From NCBI GenBank assembly GCA_050920955.1, contig JBPBQS010000159.1, forward strand, positions 7,952 through 71,951: DNA of 64,000 nt, in the 5' to 3' direction. The notes beneath the pieces are model-generated. The model had not been told where the DNA came from. It ran no database searches and saw only the letters and a list, made by a program, of their open reading frames with translations. Of this stretch, positions 46,804 through 56,411 are shown in pieces; the stretch's first letter is position 1; each line of letters begins with the position of its first letter. This DNA is from CAXSEF01 sp050920955 (GTDB lineage: Bacteria; Pseudomonadota; Alphaproteobacteria; Acetobacterales; Acetobacteraceae). The position numbers and the translations under genes are program-made.

Positions 46804-46927
46804 GAAAGGAAGCATGGGCTCTGCCCAAACCCGCAAAGGGTCCGAGGACCCTTTGATCCCTTTACTTAAGTAAAGCCATCCAAGGGGCTTCCCTTGGCGG
46901 AGCTCGAGGCGGAGCCTCGACCTTGCT
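46804..46927. repeat. Modular intergenic repeat, locus 16 (full)
   Basis: GAAAGGAAGCATGGGC, GGGC/GCCC, AAAGGGTCC/GGACCCTTT, the 16-bp perfect palindrome CTTTACTTAAGTAAAG, CCAAGGGG/CCCTTGG, TCGAGGC/GCCTCGA, CCTTGCTTC. The GNAT stop TGA immediately adjoins. The cleanest full copy. Confidence 0.95.
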
Positions 46928-47524
46928 TCACTCCGCCGAGAACGCCGCGATCAGCCGCTCGATCGGGTCCCACGCGTAGGCGACCTGCGGCACGGACGTG
47001 CCGGCGACGAGCACGCTGTCGGCCATGACCGCCCGCCCGCCGATGCGCTCGTAGAACCACCGGCTGGGGTTGTCGCGCAGCACCCAGCAGAACGCCGAGC
47101 GGCACCCCAGCTCGGCCAAGTGCGCAGCCCCCGCCCCGATCAGGCGCCGCCCGAGCCCGCGGTCGCGCCAGTCGTCGAGCACGTAGAGCGTCTCGATCTC
47201 GCCCTCCCCGAGCGGCTGCGCCCGCGCGAGGGCGCCGCCCTCGCCCGGCACGGCGTCCGGCCGCGACAGCGTGCCCCAGGGCGTGACGCGCCTGGCGCGG
47301 CCCACGGTGACGAAGCCCGCGATGCGCGGCACGCCGGCGGCGGCGGCCACGAACACGCCGCCGTCGCGGATGGTGCGCTCGTACTCCGCCGCCTTGCGCC
47401 GCGCCGACAGCCCCGCGAGGAACGCGTCCGGCAGCAGCCCCGGATACGCGCTGCGCCACGCCGCGACGTGCACCGCGGCGATGGCCGGCGCGTCACCCGG
47501 ACGCGCGCGGCGGATCGCGATCAT
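46928..47524 (-). CDS. GNAT family N-acetyltransferase
   Basis: 198 residues. IAIRRARPGDAPAIAAVHVA opens the fold; acetyl-CoA loop is LDDWRDRGLGRRLIGAGAAH, and NPSRWFYERIGGRAVM is the typical closing strand-helix. Substrate unknown. Overlaps the stop of the upstream RNA methyltransferase gene by four bases, so it is the third gene of a coupled operon (HAD, methyltransferase, GNAT). Confidence 0.88.
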   Translation of the reverse strand: MIAIRRARPGDAPAIAAVHVAAWRSAYPGLLPDAFLAGLSARRKAAEYERTIRDGGVFVAAAAGVPRIAGFVTVGRARRVTPWGTLSRPDAVPGEGGALARAQPLGEGEIETLYVLDDWRDRGLGRRLIGAGAAHLAELGCRSAFCWVLRDNPSRWFYERIGGRAVMADSVLVAGTSVPQVAYAWDPIERLIAAFSAE

Positions 47525-48912
47525 GCGTCCGCAGACCCTTCCGGCGACGGCGCACCCTCGTCCGCACCGACGGCGGCGTCCGCATCCGCCCCGCCCGCGT
47601 CTCCCGCGACCGGCGCGGCGGCGCTCCGCTGCAGCACGGCCGCGAAGAACCCGTCCGTCCCGTGCCGCCGCGGCGTCAGGCTCAGGAACGGCCCCGGCCC
47701 GGGCACCGGCGCGTCCAGCGTCCACGTCTCCGCGAGCGGCACGGCGGTGAACTCCGGATGACGGAGCAAAAACGCCTCCACCTGCGCCTCGTTCTCGTCG
47801 AGGAGCAGCGAGCACGTCGCGTACACCAGCCGCCCGCCCGGCCTGACCAGCCGCGCCGCGTCGTCGAGGATGCGCGCCTGCTTGGGCAGCAGCTCGTCGA
47901 GGTCCAGCTCGCGCAGCCTGAACCGCGCGTCCGGGTTGCGCCGCCAGGTCCCGGTCCCCGTGCACGGCGCGTCCACCAGCACGCGGTCGAAGCTGCCGCC
48001 GCGCCGCTTGACCCACTTGTCGCCCGGCTCGATCAGGTGGCGCTCGACGTTGTGCGCCCCCGCCCTGCGCAGCCGGCGCGTCGCCCCGTCCAGCCGCGGC
48101 CGCGACACGTCGCACGCCACGACATGCCCGCGGTTGCCCATCGACGCCGCGATCGCCAGCGTCTTGCCCCCTGCGCCTGCGCACCAGTCCGCGACCCGCA
48201 TGTCCGGCGCCGCGCCCACCATGATGGCGACGAGCTGGCTGCCCTCGTCCTGGATCTCGATCAGCCCGGTCTGGAACGCCGGCCCCGACGTCACCGCGCG
48301 CCGCCCCGGCACCCGCAGCCCCCACGGCGACAGCGGCGTGGGCGTCGCCACGATCCCCTCGCGCTCCAGCGCCGCCCTGCCCTGCTCCAGCGTGCCGCGC
48401 AGAAGGTTCACCCGCAGGTCCAGCGGCGCCGGCTCCGACAGCGCCTCCATCTCCGAGTCCAGCGTCTCCCCGAACCGCGCGACGAGCCGCGGCAGCACCC
48501 AGTCCGGCACCTCCAGCCGCACCGCGTCCGGCATGTCCGGGTGCACCAGCGTGTGGCTCTCGATCGCCAGCAGCGCCTCGCGCTCCTGCGGGATCAGCGT
48601 CGCCGGCGCGTACTGCCCCCCCGAGTAGCTCTGCGCCACGCCCGACGCCGACCACCCGTCCATCAGCAGCGACGCCGCGATCAGCATGCGCGGCGTGGGC
48701 GCCGTGCCCCCGCGCTCGACCCACCACCCCAGCCGCCGCCGCGCCCGCAGCACCGCCCACGCCCGGTCCGACACCGCGCGCCGGTCGCCCGACCCGATGA
48801 ACCGCCGGGCGCGAAAGAAGTCGTTGGCCACCGCGTCCGCCGGCCTGCGCGCGCGCTCCTCCACCTCGGTCAGCAGCTCCACCGCCGCCGCCAGCCGCGC
48901 CCCCGGCGTCAT
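47521..48912 (-). CDS. RsmB/NOP2-type RNA m5C methyltransferase
   Basis: 463 residues. The N-terminal NusB-like helical part is followed by an SAM-dependent m5C methyltransferase domain: VADWCAGAGGKTLAIA (SAM loop), RVLVDAPCTGTGTWRRNPD with the first cysteine of the pair, and LVYATCSLLLDEN with the catalytic TC. Likely modifies rRNA or tRNA cytosine. The last about 40 residues are Ala/Asp/Gly low complexity. Overlaps both neighbours by ATGA. Confidence 0.92.
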   Translation of the reverse strand: MTPGARLAAAVELLTEVEERARRPADAVANDFFRARRFIGSGDRRAVSDRAWAVLRARRRLGWWVERGGTAPTPRMLIAASLLMDGWSASGVAQSYSGGQYAPATLIPQEREALLAIESHTLVHPDMPDAVRLEVPDWVLPRLVARFGETLDSEMEALSEPAPLDLRVNLLRGTLEQGRAALEREGIVATPTPLSPWGLRVPGRRAVTSGPAFQTGLIEIQDEGSQLVAIMVGAAPDMRVADWCAGAGGKTLAIAASMGNRGHVVACDVSRPRLDGATRRLRRAGAHNVERHLIEPGDKWVKRRGGSFDRVLVDAPCTGTGTWRRNPDARFRLRELDLDELLPKQARILDDAARLVRPGGRLVYATCSLLLDENEAQVEAFLLRHPEFTAVPLAETWTLDAPVPGPGPFLSLTPRRHGTDGFFAAVLQRSAAAPVAGDAGGADADAAVGADEGAPSPEGSADA

Positions 48913-49586
48913 GCCCCCGCTCCCGCCATCACGTCATCCAGCCCCTCGAGCCCCGCCACGATCGCCGCCCGCCCCTCCAGCCCGTACTCCACCGGCCGCC
49001 CGTGCCGGTTCACCCAGCATGTCCTGAACCCGAACCCGGAAGCCCCGAACGCGTCCCACGGGTTGGACGACACGAACCCGATCTCGGAGGCGGCACAGCC
49101 AAAATGCGCGGTCGCCAGCGCATACGTCCGCGGGTCCGGCTTGAACACCCCCGCCGCCTCCACGCTCAGCAGCGCGTCGAACAGCGGCGCGAGCCCCGCC
49201 GCCCCCACCTGCCCCGCCATGCCCTCCGGCTCGCCGTTCGACAGCACCGCGCACGCCACCCCCGCCGCGCGCAGCCGCCCCAGCGCCGGCGCCACGTCCG
49301 GGTACGCGTCCAGCGTCCGGTTCTCACGCGCCAAATCCTCGACCACCGCGCCGTCCAGCCCGTGCATCGCAGCCACCACCTCCAGCGCCTCGCGCGACAG
49401 CGCCGAGAACGCGCGGTGCTCGCCGGCCAGGCTGCGCACCCACGTGTACTGCATCGTCAGCTCGCGCCACTCCCTGCTGACCGCCTGCCACTCCGGCCCC
49501 ACGCGCGCGGCGTGGCGGCGCATCGGCGAGTCGACGTCGAAGACGGTGCCGAACGCGTCGAACAGCACGGCGCGAAGCTGGGGCAT
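48909..49586 (-). CDS. Haloacid dehalogenase type II (HAD superfamily)
   Basis: 225 residues. Asp nucleophile in AVLFDAFGTVFDVDSP; motif II Ser in AVLSNGEPEGM; Lys in VFKPDPRTYALA; and the (S)-2-haloacid dehalogenase-like end FVSSNPWDAFGASGFGFRTC, WVNRHGRPVEYGL. Predicted L-2-haloacid dehalogenase; related phosphatases cannot be excluded. First gene of a three-gene operon with four-base overlaps. Confidence 0.9.
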   Translation of the reverse strand: MPQLRAVLFDAFGTVFDVDSPMRRHAARVGPEWQAVSREWRELTMQYTWVRSLAGEHRAFSALSREALEVVAAMHGLDGAVVEDLARENRTLDAYPDVAPALGRLRAAGVACAVLSNGEPEGMAGQVGAAGLAPLFDALLSVEAAGVFKPDPRTYALATAHFGCAASEIGFVSSNPWDAFGASGFGFRTCWVNRHGRPVEYGLEGRAAIVAGLEGLDDVMAGAGA

Positions 49587-49600
49587 GGGCTGGGGCTTTC

Positions 49601-49728
49601 GAAGGAAGCAAGGCCGGGCTCTGCCCGGACCCGCCAGGGCGAGCCGCCCTGGACTGGCCTCTTTTAAGGGGATTCCAAAGGCGAGCCTTTGGCGGAGTCC
49701 AGAGGCGGAGCCTCTGGCCTTGCTCGCT

Positions 49729-49729
<1 letters not shown>
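49601..49729. repeat. Modular intergenic repeat, locus 17 (full)
   Basis: GAAGGAAGCAAGG, CCGGGC/GCCCGG, CCAGGGCGAGCCGCCCTGG, TTTTAAGG (decayed centre), CCAAAGGC/GCCTTTGG, CCAGAGGC/GCCTCTGG, CCTTGCTCGCTTC. Adjoins the guaB stop. Confidence 0.92.
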
Positions 49730-51249
<1,520 letters not shown>

Positions 51250-51345
51250 GGCGAACGCCTTTCGACGCCGGGCGACGCGGATACGGCCCGGCCTTGGCGC
51301 GTCCTTCTAGCGGGTCGGGGCGGGGGGGATCAAGGCTTGCGGCAA

Positions 51346-51475
51346 AGCGAGCAAGCATGGGCTCTGCCCAAACCCGCCAGGGCGAGCCGCCCTGGACTGG
51401 CCTTACTTAAGTTGTGCGTTCCAAGGGCGCAGCCTTTGGCGGAGTCCAGAGGCAGCGCCTCTGGCCTTGCTTGCC
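51346..51475. repeat. Modular intergenic repeat, locus 18 (full)
   Basis: GCGAGCAAGCATGGGC, GGGC/GCCC, CCAGGGCGAGCCGCCCTGG, TTACTTAAG, CCAAGGGCGCAGCCTTTGG, CCAGAGGCAGCGCCTCTGG, CCTTGCTTGCC. Between guaB 5' end and rlmE stop. Confidence 0.92.
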
Positions 51476-52612
51476 TCACCCCCTGAAGCCCGTCGCCACG
51501 ACGTAGAGCTCGCTCGACTCCCGCCGGCTCGCCGGCGGCTTGGCGTGCTTCACGACGGTGAAGTCGCGCCGCATGGAGTCCATCATCTCCTTCTCCGACC
51601 CGCCCTGCAGCACCTTCGCCACGAACGCCCCCCCCGGCGACAGCACCTGCCGCGCGAACTCCAGCGCCTGCCCCGCCAGGTCGACGATGCGGATGTGGTC
51701 GGTCGCGGTGTGCCCGGTCGTGTTGGGCGCCATGTCCGAGAGCACGAGGTCGACCTTGCCGCCGAGTGCCGCCATCAGCCGCCCCGGCATCGACTCCTCG
51801 GTGAAGTCGCCGACCATCAGCGTGACGCCCGGCACCGTGTCGATCGGCAGCAGATCCAGCCCCACGACCTGCTTCGCGCCGCGCTTGACCGCAACCTGGC
51901 ACCACCCGCCCGGCGCGGCCCCGAGATCGAGCACGCGCATGCCCGCACGGATCAGCCCGAACCGGTCGTCCAGCTCGATCAGCTTGAACGCGGCGCGCGA
52001 CCGCCACCCCTGCTGCTGGGCGGCCACGACATACGGATCGTTGAGCTGGCGCTGCAGCCAGTGCTGTTGCGCGGTGGTGCGCCCGCGCGCGGTGCGCAGC
52101 GACACGGACATGTTGCGCGCGCCCTGCGTGGTGTCCGCCGACGCCGAGCGCGGCGCAGCGCTCGACTTGCGCGCCGGCGCCCCCGGCCGCGCGGCATGGG
52201 CCTTGGACTTGGCCGCCGTGACGCGCTTGGCGACCTTGGCGGCCGCGGCGCGTGCCTTCATCGAGCGCGCCGGCGCCGCGGTCCCCGAACGCGCCTTCGG
52301 GGCCTCGACAGGCGCGGCCGCCTCGGGCCGAGGCGCGGCGGGCCTGGGACGCGGGGCGGACGCGGCGGGCTTCGCGGCGGCGGCGGGCTTGCCCCGAGTG
52401 CGCGCGGGCGCACCCGCCTTGCCGCCGCCGCGCGTCGCCGCGCGCAGCATCTCCGTGCCCGACGGCGCGGCGCGGCGCGCGGGCTTCGCGCCCGGCGGCT
52501 TGTCCCCGCCGGCGGCCGGACGAGCGGCCTTGCCGCCCCCCTTGGAGTCGCGGCGCGGCGCCTTGCCGGGCGCGCCGGGGCGGCGGCCGGGCGGCTTCGA
52601 CGCGCCGCTCAT
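51476..52612 (-). CDS. rlmE: 23S rRNA Um2552 2'-O-methyltransferase with basic N-terminal extension
   Basis: FtsJ/RrmJ type enzyme methylating the A loop of 23S rRNA. 378 residues, about 170 more than E. coli RlmE. The KDKE catalytic residues are visible: SRAAFKLIELDDRF (K), LVLSDMAPNTTG (D), FVAKVLQGG (K), SSELYVVATG (E), with SAM loop LDLGAAPGGWCQVA. The first about 165 residues are Ala/Pro/Lys/Arg low complexity, histone-H1-like, and presumably bind rRNA. An internal ATG (MSVSLRTARG, near residue 166) could produce a normal-length enzyme. Overlaps the Ppx/GppA gene by ATGA. Confidence 0.93.
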   Translation of the reverse strand: MSGASKPPGRRPGAPGKAPRRDSKGGGKAARPAAGGDKPPGAKPARRAAPSGTEMLRAATRGGGKAGAPARTRGKPAAAAKPAASAPRPRPAAPRPEAAAPVEAPKARSGTAAPARSMKARAAAAKVAKRVTAAKSKAHAARPGAPARKSSAAPRSASADTTQGARNMSVSLRTARGRTTAQQHWLQRQLNDPYVVAAQQQGWRSRAAFKLIELDDRFGLIRAGMRVLDLGAAPGGWCQVAVKRGAKQVVGLDLLPIDTVPGVTLMVGDFTEESMPGRLMAALGGKVDLVLSDMAPNTTGHTATDHIRIVDLAGQALEFARQVLSPGGAFVAKVLQGGSEKEMMDSMRRDFTVVKHAKPPASRRESSELYVVATGFRG

Positions 52613-53679
52613 GCCGGCAGCACCGCGACCGGCGCCACGGCGTCCGGCACGGGCCCGACGCGCCGCTGCGGCCGTCGCGCCATGCCGTCGCGCATCATGC
52701 GCAGCAGCATGCCCTCGCGCAGCCCGCGGTCCGCCACGGTGACGTCGGCCGCCGGCCAGCAGCGGAAGATCGCCTCGAACACCGCGCACCCCGGCAGCAC
52801 GAAGGCCGCGCGCTCCGCGCCCACGCACGGATGCTCGGCCAGCCCCGCCGGCCCGAGCGCGCGCAGGTCCGCGAGCGCCGCCATCGCCGCCACCCGCCCG
52901 AGCACGACGCCGTCGATCAGCGGCCTGCGATAGCGCGGCAGCCCCAGCGCCACCCCCGCGAGCGTCGTGACCGTCCCGCTGGTGCCCAGCAGCCGCACGC
53001 CGCCGCCGCGCATCTCGTGGGCGATGCAGTGCACCGCCTCGAACGCCGCCAGCCGCGCCGCGACGTCGGCCACCATCGCCGCATAGCCCGCCTCGGTGTG
53101 GCACGCCGCCCCGAACCGCTCGGCGAGCGTGACGACGCCCACCGGCAGGCTGGTGGTGCCGATCAGCTGCAGCGTGCCGCCGCCCACGCGCACCCAGGCC
53201 AGCTCGGTCGACCCCCCGCCGATGTCGAACAGCAGCGCGCGCCGGTCGTGCGGCCGCGACACCGCGGCCAGCAAGGGCGCGCAGCTCTCCAGCGCCAGCT
53301 CGGCCTCCTCGCGCGCCGTGATCACGTCGATGTCGAGCCCGGTCTCCACGCGCACGCGGTCGATGAACTCGGCGCCGTTGGCAGCCCTGCGGCACGCCTC
53401 GGTGGCGATGGCGCGCAGCCTTCGCACCGGCCGACGCGACAGCCGGTTCGCGCAGGCGTGCAGCGCCGACATCGCGCGGTCCATGGCGGGCGGGCTGAGC
53501 GCGCCGGTGTCGTGCAGCCCCTCGCCGAGCCTGACGATGCGGCTGAAGCTGTCGAGCACGCGGAACCCGTCCGACGCGGGCGCGCCGACCAGCAGCCGAC
53601 AGTTGTTGGTGCCCAGGTCCAGCGCGGCATACGCGCTGGCGGGCGGACGTCGCAGGACGTGCGGGGCGGGCTCGACCAT
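52609..53679 (-). CDS. Ppx/GppA family phosphatase
   Basis: 356 residues in the ASKHA fold. Phosphate motifs YAALDLGTNNCRLLVGAP and ALLFDIGGGSTELAWV; ADENOSINE-type motif LLGTSGTVTTLAGVALG; catalytic Glu region ITAREEAELALESC. It hydrolyses exopolyphosphate or pppGpp; short single-domain forms like this are usual in alphaproteobacteria, and ppx versus gppA cannot be separated here. First gene before rlmE; translation coupled. Confidence 0.92.
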   Translation of the reverse strand: MVEPAPHVLRRPPASAYAALDLGTNNCRLLVGAPASDGFRVLDSFSRIVRLGEGLHDTGALSPPAMDRAMSALHACANRLSRRPVRRLRAIATEACRRAANGAEFIDRVRVETGLDIDVITAREEAELALESCAPLLAAVSRPHDRRALLFDIGGGSTELAWVRVGGGTLQLIGTTSLPVGVVTLAERFGAACHTEAGYAAMVADVAARLAAFEAVHCIAHEMRGGGVRLLGTSGTVTTLAGVALGLPRYRRPLIDGVVLGRVAAMAALADLRALGPAGLAEHPCVGAERAAFVLPGCAVFEAIFRCWPAADVTVADRGLREGMLLRMMRDGMARRPQRRVGPVPDAVAPVAVLPA

Positions 53680-53843
53680 GGGCTGAGGCTTCCGCGTCGT
53701 TGACCGTCCATTGTGTTGCCCGCGGCCCGGCGGGGGCAAGCGGCCATTTGCGCCCTGGCCCGCCATCCCGGGTTGCCGCTCCGCGGCCGAGGTGGTAGGC
53801 AACCCGCACGCAACCGGTGCCCGCCTCGCGCGGCGCCCCGGAT

Positions 53844-53917
53844 TGGGGGATAGTTTAGCGGTAGAACTCCCGGCTCTGACCCGGGCAGCCTTGGTTCGAA
53901 TCCAGGTCCCCCAGCCA
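53844..53917 (+). tRNA. tRNA-Gln (anticodon CTG)
   Basis: Acceptor TGGGGGA pairs with TCCCCCA, followed by G and encoded CCA. Anticodon arm CCCGG/CCGGG-like flanks CTCTGAC, giving anticodon CUG for CAG codons. T loop TTCGAAT is present. Located between Ppx/GppA and threonine aldolase genes; it directly precedes the aldolase. Confidence 0.95.
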
Positions 53918-53958
53918 CTCCGAACATCGTGCGACGCCCGCGCCCACCGGGAGCGGCC

Positions 53959-55047
53959 ATGACCGAGCACGACGAGGTCCGCCTCCTCTGCGACCGCGCG
54001 CTCTCCGGCCACCGCCGCCGCACCGTGCGCCAGACGCTCGCCGCCCTCGCCGACTCCCCCCTCGCCGACCTGCCGCCCGACTCCTACGGCGAGGGCGAGG
54101 CGATCGCCGGCCTGGAGCGCGAGGTCGCGGCCCTCCTCGGCAAGCCCGCCGCCCTGTTCGCCGTCAAGGGCGTCGCCGCCCAGCAGGCTGCCCTGCGCGC
54201 CTGGTCCGACCGCTCCGGCCGCCGCAACGTCGCACTCCACCCGAAAAGCCACATCGCCCTCGACGAGCGCGCCGCCTTCGAGCGCCTCCACCCCCTCGCC
54301 GGCGTGCGCCTCGGCGGCGACCACGCGCCGTTCGACGCCGCCGACCTGGCGCGCGTGGCCGAGCCGCTCGGCGTGGTGACGATCGAGCTTCCCCTGCGCC
54401 GCGCCGGGTACCGCCTGCCCGAATGGGACGGCCTCGTGGCGATGTCGCAGTGGTGCCGCGCGCAAGGCGTGCCGCTGCACCTCGACGGCGCGCGCCTGTG
54501 GGAGGCGCAGCCGTACTACGACCGCCCGCTCGCCGAGATCGCGGTCCTCGCCGACTCCGTCTACGTGTCCTGCTACAAGGGCCTCGGCGCCCTGGGCGGC
54601 GCGCTGCTCGCGGGCCCCGAGGACCTCGTCGCCGAAGCCCGCGTGTGGCACGCCCGCCACTGCGGCCCGCTCTACACCGCCTTCCCGTTCGTGCTCGGCG
54701 CCAGCGACGGCCTGCGCCGCCACCTGCCCCGCATGGGCGAGCACTTCCGCCGCGCGCAGGGCCTGGCGGCGACGCTCGCGACCCTGCCCGGCGTCACCCC
54801 CACGCCCGCGCCGCCGCAGTGCAACGCCTTCCGCCTCTGCCTGCCCGGCCGCCCCGACGCGCTGAAGGCCGCCCACCTGCACCTCGCGCGCGAGACCGGC
54901 GTGTGGCTGTTCGCAGGCTTCTCCGACACGCTGCTCCCCGGCCTCGCCGCCACGGAGGTCTCGATCGGCGACGCGGCCGACGACCTGGCCGACGACGAAA
55001 TCGCCAGCCTCGTCGCCCGCCTCGTGGACGCCGCCCGCGACGCCTGA
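53959..55047 (+). CDS. Low-specificity threonine aldolase family protein
   Basis: 362 residues of the beta-eliminating lyase family, cleaving threonine or allo-threonine to glycine and acetaldehyde with PLP. PLP Lys lies in YVSCYKGLGALGGALL, substrate/PLP Asp in VPLHLDGARLWEAQPYY, and SYGEGEAIAGLEREVAALLG is the typical N-terminal motif. GGGAG sits 6 bases upstream of the ATG at 53959; an ATG at 53929 is too close to the tRNA. Confidence 0.85.
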   Translation: MTEHDEVRLLCDRALSGHRRRTVRQTLAALADSPLADLPPDSYGEGEAIAGLEREVAALLGKPAALFAVKGVAAQQAALRAWSDRSGRRNVALHPKSHIALDERAAFERLHPLAGVRLGGDHAPFDAADLARVAEPLGVVTIELPLRRAGYRLPEWDGLVAMSQWCRAQGVPLHLDGARLWEAQPYYDRPLAEIAVLADSVYVSCYKGLGALGGALLAGPEDLVAEARVWHARHCGPLYTAFPFVLGASDGLRRHLPRMGEHFRRAQGLAATLATLPGVTPTPAPPQCNAFRLCLPGRPDALKAAHLHLARETGVWLFAGFSDTLLPGLAATEVSIGDAADDLADDEIASLVARLVDAARDA

Positions 55048-55060
55048 AGCGCCCGCCGCC

Positions 55061-55633
55061 TCAGCCCGCGAGCTGCCGGTTCCAACTCCGCGCGTCCGGG
55101 CGCAGCCGCGAGAACGCCGACCCGCACTCCGCCGCCAGCGCCTGCAGGCCGGCCGCCGACACCTCGGCCTCCTCGCCCTGGCTCGCCCAGACCAGCTGCA
55201 CCTGCGCGGACAGCAGCACCTGCAGCGCGCCGCGCGTGGCCGGCGTGATGCCGCCGCCGGTGGAGGCGTACAGCGTGCCGACCTGCCAGCCCTCGATGCT
55301 CGCCAGGCTGAGCGCATCGATCACGCTCTCGGTCACCGCGATCCGCGTGGTCCTGATGTGCTCGCCGACCCTGAACAGCGACTTGCCGGCGTGGGAGCTG
55401 AAGCCGTTGTGGCGCGGCCCGCGCATCTCCCAGCCGGTGATTTCGCCCCGCGCGCCCTGGTGCATGGCCCAGATCGTGCCGTCGTCGCCCTCGCGCAGCC
55501 CGCCGCCGAACAGCGCGTTGTTGACGCTGAACGCCGGCACCCTGCGCATGCGCGTCAGGTAGTTCCACCCGGGCGAGCCGGCCGAGAGCACCGGCGCCCT
55601 GCGCCAGGCCTTCCTGATGTCCGTCGAGAACAT
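55061..55633 (-). CDS. Orphan DUF3991/Toprim-domain protein
   Basis: 190 residues (232 if translation begins at 55759). GWNYLTRMRRVPAFSVNNAL, then EITGWEMRGPRHNGF and GKSLFRVGEH match DUF3991; the Toprim half has AVTESVIDALSLASIEG and LYASTGGGITPATRGALQVL, ending FSRLRPDARSWNRQLAG. Family members sit on plasmids and integrative elements with relaxase or primase genes. Here the DxD metal site reads ASQGEEAEVSAAG, so catalysis is doubtful. No other mobile-element gene is nearby; probably a relic of transfer. Confidence 0.72.
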   Translation of the reverse strand: MFSTDIRKAWRRAPVLSAGSPGWNYLTRMRRVPAFSVNNALFGGGLREGDDGTIWAMHQGARGEITGWEMRGPRHNGFSSHAGKSLFRVGEHIRTTRIAVTESVIDALSLASIEGWQVGTLYASTGGGITPATRGALQVLLSAQVQLVWASQGEEAEVSAAGLQALAAECGSAFSRLRPDARSWNRQLAG

Positions 55634-55886
55634 CCGTGCCCCCTGTGTCACGCCCGGAGTCCGGGCGTCGCACCTCTGCGACAGGTCGATCCGCAGGCTT
55701 GTCCAGGCGTGTCGTGCATCCGCGCCGCTCCGTGGCCGTTGTTCCCGGCCGAAGTCCATAGCGCGTAAGTGCCTGTCCGAGAATGGCCGCGCGGTATGGG
55801 AGTGTGTCAAGCAATGCCGGCCGGGCGGCCGACACGTCGCCGTCATGCGCCCGCGCGGACGGGGCGCCACGCGAGGGGAGAGACGG

Positions 55887-56411
55887 ATGGCGGACGAAGA
55901 TGGCGAAATCAGGGTGAACCGCGCGCCGGTGCTGACCCTGTGGGCGGCGATCGTGGCCGAGCGCCTCGGCCACGACGCGGACGCGGCCATCACCCTCGGC
56001 CGCGCCGTCGCCGGCGCGAGCGCACGCGTCAAGGCCCGCTCCATCGGCCTGGAGGAACCCCACGCCGCCGCCGCCAAGCCGCCCCCGCCAGGCGAGCCCG
56101 CCCGCACCGTCCGCCTGCTCGGCCGCGAGATCCCGGTCGCGGACCACGACGGCAGCGACCACGCGCTCGACCACGGCCACCCCGCCCAGCCCGGCCCCGC
56201 CCGCGCCTACGTGGAGAAGGCGCTCGGCCCCCACCTGCCCGCCGTTCGCCGCGCCATGGAGGCCCTCGCCGACAGCCTCCCCCCCGACAAGCTGAACCGC
56301 ACCGGCTTCCGCCTCTACGAGCACTTCCGCCCCGAGGTCGCGCCCGGCACGAAGGGCTGGGGCGCCAAGGGCGTGCTCGACCTCGCCCGCATCCGCGACG
56401 CCGCCGCGTGA
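55887..56411 (+). CDS. Conserved hypothetical protein
   Basis: 174 residues. VNRAPVLTLWAAIVAERLGH and AAITLGRAVAGASARVKARS form a helical N-terminal region of a small alphaproteobacterial family; the C-terminal part (YVEKALGPHLPAVRRAMEAL, WGAKGVLDLARIRD) looks able to bind a partner. No known motif. GGGGAG 7 bases before the ATG supports this start. The stop overlaps the GTG of the POT transporter (GTGA). Function not assigned. Confidence 0.7.
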   Translation: MADEDGEIRVNRAPVLTLWAAIVAERLGHDADAAITLGRAVAGASARVKARSIGLEEPHAAAAKPPPPGEPARTVRLLGREIPVADHDGSDHALDHGHPAQPGPARAYVEKALGPHLPAVRRAMEALADSLPPDKLNRTGFRLYEHFRPEVAPGTKGWGAKGVLDLARIRDAAA

